This document shows positions 11,007 through 22,927 of a DNA stretch of 64,000 bases, piece by piece (the first letter of the stretch is position 1; the number at the start of each line of letters is the position of its first letter). The notes under the pieces were generated by a model. It was given only the letters and a program-made list of their open reading frames with translations. It made no database searches and was not told the origin of the DNA. The stretch spans positions 20,065,456 through 20,129,455 of the forward strand of contig CM049318.1 in NCBI GenBank assembly GCA_026874595.1, read 5' to 3'. Source of the stretch: Sipunculus nudus. Taxonomy: Eukaryota > Annelida > Sipuncula > Golfingiida > Sipunculidae. The position numbers were made by a program, and so were the translations under genes.

Positions 11007-12550
11007 TTGGGGAATTTTAACTGTTGCACAAGAAATGTTTCTTCATTTTTACTCATCTTACTGCATTTTAAGAATGGCAAATAACTGTCCCTCGTCTATA
11101 CTTGAGCAGAGCAAATACAGTGCTGTTAGGATGTTAAATAATTAGCTTTACTTCATGAAAGGTCGGTGTCAAAAGTGGTCAGTAATTAATCAAGTAAGAT
11201 TATACAAGGCAGTGACCTAGGTTCAGTACCTAAGAAGCTCATGATTGTAAAACTTTGCATGATATAAATTCTAAAAGTCAAACCTGGGAATTTTCAACTG
11301 TACATGATGACACTTGATAAACAAATAAATCACTGTTACCTATATCCATGCTCCGTAATCTTTACCGCTTTGTAAGATTCAGATGAGCGTCATTGCTCCT
11401 TGTTGACGATATTTTGTACGTAAAATATGCACAACAACAAAAAAAGATTAAAACATGTTCGTGGATGGAGGCGCTATTATTCAATACCCCACTTACAGTT
11501 ACCCATTTCTCTGTGTTGAAATTGTCACTGATGTCACTGATCAGGAGTCGATATGGTCGAATGGTGAACTTTTTTACTGATATATTTAAGCTTGTTCACT
11601 TTAGGGAGGGTAGGCATACAAGGTTTTATGAGTTCATTGATATATCCGTATTTGGCCGTCAAGTCGTCAAAGGGAATTGTATTTTTTTTTTGTTCCCTGA
11701 TATCCAATAAAGTAGATTAAAAAAATGACATCCGGTCAGATTGTATAGTTACAAGTGATACACTTCTACCGGGTATTGATTTAACCGTGACCTAATTTTA
11801 AGGTCTTCGTCACTATTATTGCAGAATACTTTATGTGTTTCATTAATGCAAATGTATATGCGTTTTAAGGATATGAATGCTTGCAAAAAAAGGGATGGGA
11901 TGCTAATGTGTTACTTTGCATCTTATATGTTAAACACAATTGTGTGAATACATTAGATAGCTATTTTCTTATTCCCCATTTGTTTCATTCATTACCAAAA
12001 GCGGTCAACGTAACGGTTCAGAATTGTTCTACAAATGAGGAAACACCTCAAAACTCAGCAGAAATAACACTCAAAGGTGATTGCACATTGAAGGACACTG
12101 CACAATTTTCATCAATTTTACTGCGGTTAGGAACAAAGTAAACTTAGTGAAAACGTTTCGGTTTAAAACTCGCCATACATTAGGATACGGGCATTTTTAA
12201 GCTTTTGATACCTCAATTGGCACTGGTATGAGTTTTTTTAATAATTATCAAACATATGATCATATTACATCATAAATTAATCATCGTCCCTTGTTCCTGC
12301 AATTCTTACGAGCCTAAAAAATTATCCAACAACCTTGATAACAACCTAGTACATTGTGAGTTTTACATTTTCAAATTATAACTTTTATGAAAAATGATAA
12401 ATTCCAATTAATATAGGTTGGTTTTCTTGAATTTTCAGAATTGGACTTCAGAATGTCTTTAATGTTAAAGATCATTTATACACTATTTATGATCTAGATG
12501 AACTATTTGTGCTGATCATTTGAAGGATACTGAGAGTTTGCTTTCTTGTA
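10250..12550. other. Non-coding stretch with an (AT)n microsatellite
   Basis: (AT)n at 10,973-11,004. Short ORFs here show no domain features. The 11,991-12,138 reading frame is discussed with the candidate membrane protein at 12,643. Confidence 0.45.
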
Positions 12551-12642
12551 GGCGTCGCAACCACAATGCTTGATGCTGATCTCGGCACAATGATATCGAC
12601 ACCGAACGAACAAAGGCCTACCGAAAAAAAAAAGAAACTACC

Positions 12643-12876
12643 ATGTCGGTGTCAGACGACGCAACCCTTTACAGTAAACAAGGCAGTAAAATCCCTGAAA
12701 TAGACCTCGATGACGCTGACTACAAAGAAGAAAAGGCCGAAAGTGACATGAAGTTGTCGGATTACCGAACAAGCGCGAAAGCAATCGGTGGCACCAGCAT
12801 CATTTTTCTTACAATTTTCTTTGGCGTAATCGTGATCATGGACTTAGTACCTTTGCAAAGAACTTTAAACAGCTGA
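12643..12876 (+). CDS. Hypothetical small acidic protein with one C-terminal transmembrane segment
   Basis: Not recognised. The 77-residue ORF starts MSVSDDATLYSKQGSK, has an acidic middle (IDLDDADYKEEKAESDMK), then a hydrophobic segment of about 21 residues (IIFLTIFFGVIVIMDLV core) and an eight-residue tail. The frame stays open upstream of this ATG to 12,580. A run of ten A bases at 12,624-12,633 lies just upstream. In another frame, sequence beginning after a plausible acceptor (TTTCTTGTAG, ending 12,551) reads GVATTMLDADLGTMIST up to the same A-run, so this may be the last exon of a type I membrane protein with a length-variable homopolymer. The ORF at 11,991-12,138, with NVTVQNCSTNEE and a GTAAAC donor, could be an upstream extracellular exon, but its phase does not join cleanly. 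It could also be a chance ORF. Confidence 0.35.
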   Translation: MSVSDDATLYSKQGSKIPEIDLDDADYKEEKAESDMKLSDYRTSAKAIGGTSIIFLTIFFGVIVIMDLVPLQRTLNS

Positions 12877-13539
12877 AAAGAAACCTGAGTCGCTAAAATG
12901 AGTTATCAGATCTTCTTATAAAGTGAAAACTTGATATACATCAATTTTTTGGCGCAATTATTTTTGACGTTATTTTTCTCCGCAGGTAATGACAACAAGA
13001 TTAATTCTCGAATTGAAAAATACTTCACACAATAAGTGTGACGAACATACTATTCAATTCTTTAAAGATTCCCCAGCTGGGTCTGATGTGGTCTTAACGT
13101 TGCTTTAGATGGGAATACCACTTTTTGTTATTTTCCTTCACGACGCCGACGCTATTGAACAAGATGTTATTATATATACCTACACATTCATATGATATAC
13201 CAGTAACAATATTCACGAAGTTGTCTTGAAATACAAACAGTAGGAAACAACTTTATTCCTTCAATTTGAACACAATTGTAAAACCTTTCTCATGGAAGAC
13301 CTACCTAATTTATAATTTTCTTAAGCAACCGGCACGAAGCTTAAATTAGCTTTTAAATTAGGCTGAAGTGAACAACATTGTATACAAATTACTGATGGTT
13401 GACATTTTGTGTTGTTTTGATTGGGACGCTGATTGAATAGCGTAGAGTTATAATTTATTTACGTGTGGACAGGAACAGTCCATATGAATTCCATTCCTAC
13501 AGGCTATAGGGCGATATTCATGGACCTTTTAGTTGTAAT

Positions 13540-13870
13540 TATAACTTTACGGCGCAAGGATGCTCATGTTAACACATCGTTATTTTTGTATGAATAAACA
13601 AGTCATATATGCTGGGGGGGTTTTTGTCCCAATCGTGACTATCCAGCGAAAGGACGCTCATCAATGAAAACAGCAGATGTTGCATAATCATTATATTCTA
13701 GAAACATTTATTTTGCAGTTCGGTGATGCTTATGATTACACATCACTTTTTTTTATAAATGCATAATTTATATTTGATGATTGTTTTATTTAGCAATCCT
13801 GGCTTTGCAGCGAAAATACGCTCATCAATACAGATAACTGTGGCTGCTTCTTATTGCATAATTAATATTT
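13540..13870 (+). repeat. Degenerate short tandem-like repeats
   Basis: Similar strings CCAGCGAAAGGACGCTCATCAA (13,651), GCAGCGAAAATACGCTCATCAA (13,808) and GGCGCAAGGATGCTCATG (13,551), followed by TTGCATAATHATTAT in two of them, suggest 2-3 decayed units of ~105-158 bp. The flanks 12,880-13,540 and 13,870-15,000 show nothing recognisable. Confidence 0.4.
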
Positions 13871-15007
13871 TCTGATGCACGCTGTTCTACGACTGATAAT
13901 GTGCAATGCGTAGACTCTCATTTATACACAAATGTTTTCGTTCATAAATGTAGATCTATACATTCTGAGGGTTTTGTTTTACATCTGTGACAATGCATGG
14001 ACGGTGATCTATATGCAATTTAATTAAGATAAATTCATGTTCTGTGCAAGAGTTTTCCCATATGTGCACTATTTTGCATTTAATGCAACTCACTGGTAAA
14101 AAAATATAACTTAGCGTATAGACACGTACGAAAATACCGATAAATACATAAACCGAACATTTATGGTAATATTTTCTGTACATTTCATTTGGCTGATAAA
14201 GCTTTCAAAGCTATTCTGACATTCATGAAAGATCTTCAGTTTCATAATCCGTAACATATAGTATTCAACTTTAGGAAAACCAAGCATTCTTAATATTTTT
14301 TTTTATAAAAGCATAATAAATCTCTTGCGACGTTATGTTGTTTCAAATAAAAGCTCTCTTTACAATACGTCTTTGTTAGAAGTCTGGTCTACATTGTGTG
14401 CCTGATTTGTCGGGTGAAAGGGGTAGAAACTAAAGTTTTGCATGTGGATATTATGTCTCAATAGGATTAAACTATAATAGCTGTTTTCCTACTTGTTCAT
14501 TGTTTTGCCCTGGAAGATAAGTTATCTCCCGATTCAGGAAGAAATATGGAAAATTATCCCCCTTTGCATCTTATCTGACAATTTTACGTTAATTTAAACG
14601 TGCATATCCGAGGCGATGCCACATATTATTTCCGTGGAGAAATTCCAATACGACCACCGTAAAGTACACTATAAACTGATATATAACTAGTTGTTTCATT
14701 TCAACAAAGAGTGCGTCCAAAACTAATTCTCTCCTCCTTCTTATCGTCTTTTTTTTATCAATTTTTTTCACATGGAAACAGACTGCCCAAACTTTCTCAT
14801 TAGAAGCGGTTTTCATTCTGCATCCCGATTGCTCTGCTCACTTAATGAATATGCTATACAGGTTGCGTAACTTAATGGTTAGGTCAGTTACAATCTTTTG
14901 ATACTATCAGACACCACCCCACCCCCCTTACTCCGATATCTGCGTTACAATATACTAGTCAACTGTTGAACAGTTCGCTTTGGTTGGCAGATCAAGCTAT
15001 GTATTAA

Positions 15008-17434
15008 CAACAAGTGACCCATGGGTCATGACGCTCAGCTGCCAAGCATGACCTGTGACATCATGGACTGAGATTCATAACTTCCAGTCAAATTTTGAAG
15101 AACCAATTAGCCAATTTGTTGATAATTTTCTATGACAACAGAAATATATATCACCTATGTCTGGTTAAAACACAGATGGTCTGAGGAAAATGCATGATTG
15201 TTAAGCTATCAGGAACTATTCCAACAGCTTTTCTGAAACCTGTCAGTTTCAAAAGGAACACCAAAAAGGGCAAATATAAGATCAAAATATATAGCAAAAA
15301 TCAAGGAAATACATGCAACAATTATTGAGAAACAGGTGCTTCTGTATGAATTTTTATTCAATACAAGCCAACTGTACTGCACTTTTATAAATGATGGTAA
15401 TATTTATTCAGAAATATTTGACCCAATCCTTTACAAGATTACATAAATATACATCCAACTGCATTCACTTTAACTGTTCCTTAGATAATATGATCAAAAG
15501 GAATTAAAAGATGGTCGCCTGGTGGCCATATTGGACTTCTGACAAGTCTGAAATCAGACAACAAACATTCTCTAAATCGGACCAAACATTACAGAAAAAT
15601 TACTGAAACTGCACTGAAGAAAGAATTTCTAAGGTGGCTAACTGGCAGACATAATGGATTTCTGACAAGGATGACATTTGATATCCCACATTCTCTAATA
15701 AGAGACCAAACTTGGGGCAAATTATTCAGTAATGAACGCCCAAAATAATTCAAAAGGCATGTCCAGGCGCTCATATCAGCTTTATAGATATGCAATTGTA
15801 AAAAGTGTAAGTCCAATATTTTTTATTATCACTCTGTTTTTCAATGGGGTCAGCAGGGTAGGTAAACTGCCAAACCTGAAAGAAAAGAAATGCAGAAAGC
15901 ATGACTAAGAGTCTTGAAATAAAACAAAAGCCATCCTAAATCAAGGTACACATCCACATATTATGAGAACAAACACTTGCTTTTATATGTGGTGATATAT
16001 ATTAAAATATTCAGATAACTAGGAAACTAAGTTTATTGCTAGGATTCCATAAAATAAACTGAAAAATGTTCCCATCATCTTATAAATCGGTAGCTAAACC
16101 TTAATACTATACTCTCATAGTCTTAATGCCTGGCTGAAGCATTCAGACAACAGTGTTTTTGTTATGAAGTAAAGAGCTACTTATCACTGAGCCTTATCAC
16201 TTAATAGGCTGATACAAAAGGGAGTCATATGTCACCAGTGTCACTCACAATTACAGCCACACAGGGTGATGTACCAGCTGGAGTGGGATGGTTATATATA
16301 CAAGAAAAATAGAGATGGTCTATAAAATAAGTAATTGTGAACATCCCTGACCTATGACCTTGGCCTTTTGCCCACATATCAACTGGATTATTTCTAAATG
16401 ATGGGTAACTACTAACCACTTAAATCTGGTGTATTTACTTGGCAACCAATGGGTGAATAACTTTGACCTGCAACCTTTAACCTGCTGACCAGCTGACCCC
16501 AAAATCAATAAGTTATTTATTCAAGCAAAAAGACCCATAAATATGAAGTTTGAGTGATGCACAGATGTGGCATATGTGAAAGACTGAAGGTTTGGGTTGA
16601 ACAGTTACACTTGAAATATGCTCACAAGCATTTAGAACAATTAAATATTGTGACCTTGACCTTTGACTTTTTGACCTCAACATCAATAGGCTTCTTCCTT
16701 TATTGGTAGGTAAGCCATATATGACAGATGGAAGGTATAGATTGAAAAGTTTGCCTGAAAATGACTCCACGCAAGAAGTGGGTGCTGTGAACTTGACCTT
16801 TGACCTCAAAATCAACAGGTCTTTTCCCCTGTTGGCAGAGAAGCGATATCAGTGCTGGAAGGTTTGGAATGAAAAGTTTAGCTTGAAATGTGTCCAAAAC
16901 CTTTTCAAAGAACTGGATCCTGTGACCCTGACCTTTGACCTTGTGACCTCAAAATCTATAGGATTCTTCTCCAACTTAGTAGGTGAGCTATATGTGAAAG
17001 ATCAAAGAATTGGGATGAAAGGAATGGCTTAAAATGCATCCACAGGCTTTTAAAAGAAGAGGCTCCTGTGACCTTGACCTTTGACCTTTTGACCTAAAAA
17101 AAATTATGGTTCTTCCCCTGTTGGTAGGTGAGCTGTATGTGAAAGATGGAAGGTTTGGGATGAACATTTTGTCTCAAATAGTTATTTCTGGGGGGTGCAA
17201 ACACACCCCATAACTTCGAGAATATAGGTCACAGTGACCTAATTTCAGGTTTGCAAGGAGATCTTTTTATACCCTCTAAGACTGCATAGGGTTCATGGTC
17301 CTAGCCCCTACGGTTACCATTTGTGCCCTGCTAACAGACGGACGGCCGGCCGGACGGCCGGATGGACAGACGGAAGGACGACGGACAAAGACCCATCGCT
17401 ATAGCCCAGCATGACTGAAAGTCAGCTGAGCTAA
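15008..17434 (+). mobile_element. Pearl/Helitron-like element, family A copy 1, with DR1-bearing tandem core
   Basis: The 5' terminus reads AACAAGTGACCCATGGGTCA then CGCTCAGCTG. The core from ~16,440 to 17,160 is made of ~140-145 bp monomers each holding (T)GACCTTTGACCT. The 3' part has a G-run, CATAACTTCGAGAATATAGGTC, a GGACGGACGG tract (17,337-17,390), and a terminal stem-loop ending GTCAGCTGAGCTAA. The GCTCAGCTG at the 5' end is inverted as CAGCTGAGC at the 3' end. Tandem core, short inverted termini, a 3' hairpin and CTAA at the end resemble non-autonomous Helitron-related elements (pearl/HINE) known from bivalves. No Rep/Hel protein is present. Confidence 0.65.
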
Positions 17435-18422
17435 TAAAACATGATGGAAGCATATTTGAATTCCAGCGCGGGTCTGTAGTTTAACCTATTATCTGCCCGT
17501 TTTGACAATGCTAGCATTTATAGGCAGTCGCACTCATAAAGGTAGAGTACACTTATAAGCACCCCTACCCTACATTTCACCCCTGTTTGGCGAAATAGTT
17601 GAACTATTATCTATTAACAATCAGTGAAAAAATACAATTAATCCTTAAAAACAAATCCTCTTTGTTGTTTCTTATCGGTAGCGCTCGGTTAAATAGTGTG
17701 ACCGACGGAAATTGTATTAGTCCAAATGTGACCATAAGTGAGGCCTTTTCCTTTATATTCAATAAAACTAATCAACCTTAATTTATTAAATACATCTCAG
17801 AGTTCGTTGTGCCATTGAGATATACTTTCTCTTTTTTCCACTTCTTAAAACAAGCAGGATAAATCATTTCCCTGTGCCCTTAAAAATGTAAGGTATAATG
17901 TGAGCTCTTCTGTAATCTCATTTTCAATCTAACTAATTTTGGGCGAACAATGAAACTGTTTGAATGATATAAATATCAGGATCATGTATTTTTTAAGATA
18001 TACAAAGTTTAAAATTTACACCTCATTTAGTTTAATACATTTTGTTTAACTCGTTCGAGCTAATTAAATACACACATGTACACATACACACATTTATATA
18101 TGTTTGTGTGTTTATATATTTATAATTCAATGTTTTGCAACGCTACTTTCAGATTTAAATATGGGTAACCCGCTTACCAAGATTAAGCTTACTAGGCTTA
18201 AACATCTGCAGATTTCAGAAAATTAAAAAAAAAAGCAAATTCGTATAGCTATACCGCGGAAACACTGGCTATACATTTGAGTGCAATTAACACACTTTTA
18301 CATCAAATAAAATAATATACAAAGGGTTGTTTTAGTGACCTATGTCCTATGATCCTTATTCATGTCACAGCATAACGTCAAGGATGACAGCTCAGCAAAG
18401 AAGCTTGCATGATGCTTTATAA
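17435..18422. other. Non-coding spacer between two family A elements
   Basis: No gene, terminus or tandem unit was recognised. AT-rich. Confidence 0.4.
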
Positions 18423-20147
18423 ACAAGGTAAACGTGGGTCACGGCGCTCAGCTGAAATTGATTATGAGTATATTTTCATAAAAGCATAACTTATTGGAAT
18501 GCGGCAACAGTGAAATTTTTTTAATATGATTATCTGAGGTTGGCTGTGTACTTTTATGGGCATAGTGAAAGATGAAGAAATTTGAGCTGTCATCCGTTAA
18601 CTAAATTGGATTGTGTGGGCCCTAAGACCGTGAACTTTGAGCTTGTGGCCCCAAAAACAAACGGAATTTTCCCCTATTCAGGTGAGCCACATGTGGAAGA
18701 TAGCATTTTTTCGATGAAAAGTTTAGCTTAAAATGCATCCACAATCTTTTTCAAGAAGTGGGTTCTGTGACCTTGACCTTTGACCTCAAGACCCTACAAC
18801 CAAAAGGGTTCTTACTTTAATGGTGACCCACATATTGTTCAAGTTTTTAACCAATATTTCATTCCAACCTTGAATTATCATCTAGAAACATATGTGGACA
18901 GATTACCCATGTGTCATTGACCTTGTGACCCCAAAATCAATCAGGTTTATTTCCTACTTCAAGCCCCATACCTCGGGAATACAAATCACAGTGATCTCAT
19001 TTCAGGTTTCCAAGAAAATTTTATTGACCTCCCTGGATTTTTAATTACAGGTTTCTAAGTTACAGGTTTCTAGGTTCAACAGTGTCAAAACGTGCCAGTC
19101 TAATGTACAGACGGACGGACGCTGCCCTGACGGACGCCACTATAGCTCAGTTGACTTACAATCAGCTAAGCAAAATTCTTTTTACTTTATTGGTGGGTCT
19201 TACATAAATCAAGTTGAAAACCAATATGTTAATCCAAACTGAAGTAATCATTCAGAAACAAACATGTGGACAGATGGCCACCTTAACCTTGACCATAAAA
19301 TCAATTAGGTTCATCTACTATTTGCCGATCACCTATATATGCTAGATGGAAGGTTTGGAATGAAAGGTTTTGCTTAAAATGTATCCATAGTCTTTCTAAA
19401 TAAGTAGGTCCTGTGCCCTTTGACCTCATGACTGAAAAATCAATAGAGTTCTTGCTGAGGTTGGCCATAAATAATTCAAGTTTGAAATCGATATGTCAAA
19501 CCAAACTGGAGTTATCATCAGGAAACAAATTTGACGGAAATACAGAAAGACGAACAGACGGATAGATGGACGGACAGGGTGATTACTATAGGGCATCCGC
19601 TTATTCAAGCAGGCCCTATTAACAGTTTCAGGACACTAGATGAAACCACATATGCAAATCTGATAGTTTCAATTTAATTTGTCAGTCTCTAAAAAAAGGA
19701 AAACACTCATAAAAATTACAGGTGGCGTCACCGGTCTTCAGGAACTGAAGATACTAGTCATAATCAATATACACACTAGATTTGGGAAACTAGATGAAAC
19801 CACAGTTGAGAAACTGACGTTTTATTATAATTATTTTTTTAACTGGAACTGACATACCTTGCCATCGTCAATATTCATGGCAAGTTTCAGGGCAATCCAT
19901 GCATTAATTATCAAGATACTTGGGATTTTGTGACAAATTTTTAATTATTCTGGGGGGGGGGGGGGGGTATAAGCTCGGAGGATATAGGTCACGGTGACCT
20001 TATTCCAGGTTTCCGAAGGAAATATTTTATTGACCTCCCTTGATTTTCAGTTACAGGTTTCTAACGTACGGACGGACAGACAGACAGACGGACGGACGAA
20101 CGACGACCGATCACTATAGCAATGTTGACTTTCAGTAAGCTGAGCTA
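18423..20147 (+). mobile_element. Pearl/Helitron-like element, family A copy 2, with several 3' ends
   Basis: The 5' terminus near 18,423 reads ACAAGGTAAACGTGGGTCAC then GGCGCTCAGCTGA. A perfect DR1 (TGACCTTTGACCT) lies at 18,774-18,786, and other decayed monomers lie at 18,630, 18,920 and 19,410. 3'-type termini (GGACGGACG tract, then CTATAGCTCAG-like stem-loop) occur near 19,172 and 20,147, with a weaker one near 19,610, so two or three elements or read-through ends are stacked. A 17-base-scale G-run lies at about 19,951-19,967. Confidence 0.55.
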
Positions 20148-20525
20148 CAAACATGAAATTGTCAAATTGTTACTTGTGGTCTCTTAATCCAGTTATCAAT
20201 TTTCTATAGACAAAAACCCATTCCTTTTCCACAAATATTATCCTTATTTAAAAAGGAATATGGCCCTTCTTGAGCCTTTGCCGCTACACTATTGGGAAAC
20301 GATTCATCAAGTTGTACGAGTTGGGCTAATGAAACTATTTATGAGTTTGTATGCGTGTTGGACTTAGGAAACCCCTTTGACGGTTGATGTTAAGAATAGT
20401 GCTTCATAATACCACTGAACATTTTAGATAAAATCACCCTTCTTTACCACTGCGATGTTGGTCTTCAAGGCAAAACATGCCTTGCTCCAAAACATGCGAG
20501 TAGGTTGAGATCATAAAACCAAGAG

Positions 20526-20948
20526 TTAAGGAGCCTTTGCACAGAATGGCGACCTTTGTGCCTCCCGTGTGTGACCATAAAAATGACCAAGTCGTCGTTC
20601 CAGGCTCAAAGAAGGCAGAAAGGTTGCCTATGTCTTTCAAAGGTGGTACACAGGAGTTTCAGACTTCGCCATGGACGCCGTGAACTTTTGAAACAGTCGC
20701 ACAAAGGTCGCCGAGGAGGTGGTAACAGAATGTAGACAGGGGGCTCGAGTTGGTTGCACAGGGTAAGCAGAGGGGTGGCAGGCATTAAAATGCCTTTAAT
20801 TTACATTTTTGGAGGGTTTTTTTAGTGTTGATAAAACAGTTACACAGAAACAGGATATTCTGGGTTCAGGCGACCATTGAGCGTCCTGGCCATTTTTCGG
20901 TTGCTCAAAGGTGGCACAAAGGTCGCAACCCTGTGTGAAGGGGCGTTA
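20526..20948. mobile_element. PIF/Harbinger-like MITE with TTA target duplication
   Basis: Inverted ends: left GAGCCTTTGCACAG then GGCGACCTTTGTGCC; right (reverse complement) GCCCCTTCACACAG then TGCGACCTTTGTGCC. It is flanked on both sides by TTA (20,526-20,528 and 20,946-20,948), matching the 3 bp TWA duplication of PIF/Harbinger transposons. About 420 bp, no transposase. The minus-strand ORF inside it is not a gene. Confidence 0.65.
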
Positions 20949-20956
20949 CTGTGGGT

Positions 20957-21255
20957 CCATTTAAAAGATACGCCTTAGTCGCTAATAGAGCTTTCCGTAT
21001 TGCGGGACCCACTTTGTGGAACTCTCTACTTATAATCTTGACACTTTTAAAAAGAAGTTTAACATTGAAATGTTTGCAATATTTTGGTTGTTAATCATAT
21101 TATCATTATTCAATCAGCACACTTGCGATAATGCATGGCACGTTCTTGTTTTTAGCAGCAGGTTTTAATGGTGTACGCCTAAATAGTAATTTAATACAAT
21201 TTTAATTAAGTTCTGGTCTTGTAAAGCGCTTAAGAGTACTTCTGTGGATCTAACT
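20957..21255 (+). pseudogene. LINE retrotransposon 3' remnant (end of ORF2)
   Basis: Reads RYALVANRAFRIAGPTLWNSL, then after a small frame change NLDTFKKKFNIEMF. This is the familiar C-terminal R.F...GP.LWNSLP....FK..LK..LF signature after the RT domain of jockey/CR1-type LINEs. It is followed by a 3' end with TTGTAAAGCGCTTAAGAG. Heavily 5' truncated, abutting the Harbinger-like MITE. Confidence 0.6.
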
Positions 21256-22927
21256 CTATATCATTTTTTTAATTCATTTACATAGAAAGCGAATGCTATA
21301 GTTTAAGATTCTTATCATCAAGTGCACCATCTATTTCATATAATGAAATTTGGAGTTCGTTATCGGTCCCCCCCCCCCCAAGTCTAGTTATTAAAAAATT
21401 AAGAATTTTAACGAGTACCTACGAGTCAGCAATGCGGGAACTAAACCGATCCCGTGCAGAAAACTAATCTGCTGATAATTATCTTCTTTATACGATTTTA
21501 TGAATTTATTTTCTTCTTCAGTGTGTTATTTTACAAGCTGGTCAAGACGTACTATGTAATATCTTTATTACGTATATGTAGAAAATATAAACTATATATA
21601 GAATCTCATCTTATTAAGCATTTATTCAGCAATTTTAACACTGCACAGCGTCCATTCTTTCTTTCATTTCGTTTCCTAAGTGGTCAAATTCCTTAAGTAT
21701 TGCCCAAATTCCCTTATGGCCATGCTGTCAACATCACGTTATTTTAAACCACGGAAGTGCTCAAGGTAGGACTTAAGCAGGGCATACATGAGCAAGAATT
21801 TTGGAATAAATATCGGGGACTTTTGTTTCAGCTTCAAGAAATGTATCCTTTCTCCTTGAAATTCTGAACCAGGATGCGTAACCACGAAATTTGCAAGAGC
21901 AACTACTTTGAAACTGCGTCTTCTCTAGGAAACAAGTGTTACACAGTCAGGACTAAAATTTGACAACTTTCCTTCGTTTTAAAGGTAAAGTTCCCTTGTC
22001 TGTTGAAGAAATTAAGGGTAATAAGTTTTAAATTTATTTAAAATATGAACTGGACTTTGAGACATGCCTGTAATTAAGACACCGAAGGGATGCCAACCAA
22101 GGTTCTACACAATTGCCATCACACCACGTCCTATCCCGGTCTTCTAAAAAAGACGGTGCAATAACGGAAGAAAGGAGAGAGCGGCGGTATCTAAGTGGAT
22201 ATGGGCCCCATTTTCTATTTCAGCATCAGCAACCCTTTTTTAAAGAGTTTCAACTGGATTTATTTTTATTTTATTTGTTTAGACCTCCGGACCTTTTGAA
22301 GTTGTATTTGATTTATTTATATACATTTGGACTTTTGCTTAAGAGGTTAAATTTGTTAGGAGGTAGTAATCTCACCTGGGGGCTTCCAGAGAGTTGAAAA
22401 ATAGTATAACTGTTTGTAAATGCAAACCTCGAAAATATACCGATACAGATTTTCTCACAAGTATTGCGGGGTTGGGTCCCCCTTCTCCAAAATCCCAGGT
22501 ACGCCTCCGTTTGTCATTTAATAAGGATGTACTGATCTAGGTCAGTAGCGTGAACAGACCAAGATTTGGGGAATCCTCCAAAACGTCAGAAACTCTTGCT
22601 GAGCACGACGTGTAAAAATTCAGGGTTAAAAACAGATTTCATGAATTCATTGGCAATAATGCACGTCATTTATCCCAAGGTGTGCATCTGGACTACACCT
22701 TTCATGCAATAACTACTTAATACAGAGATAATATGAATTTATATCAGCAAATAATATCCACTATTCGTTTGAACGCTAATATTAATGTGTATACAAGGCT
22801 TTGTATACTTAATGTACATCATGTTTAGGTTATCCTTTTCTATTCTTCGGTATACATATCTGCAGAGGAGTAATTGACACTGCATATGTTGAGGTTTAAC
22901 TTTAAATACTAGATGCTAGGAAAACTT
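21256..22927. other. Non-coding stretch
   Basis: Contains a C-run at about 21,368-21,379 and a repeat-like patch (22,440-22,510) related to 2,520-2,640. No supported gene. Confidence 0.4.

Noticed and set aside
20434-20640. 68-codon minus-strand ORF
   Set aside because: Overlaps the left terminus of the Harbinger-like MITE; no family features.
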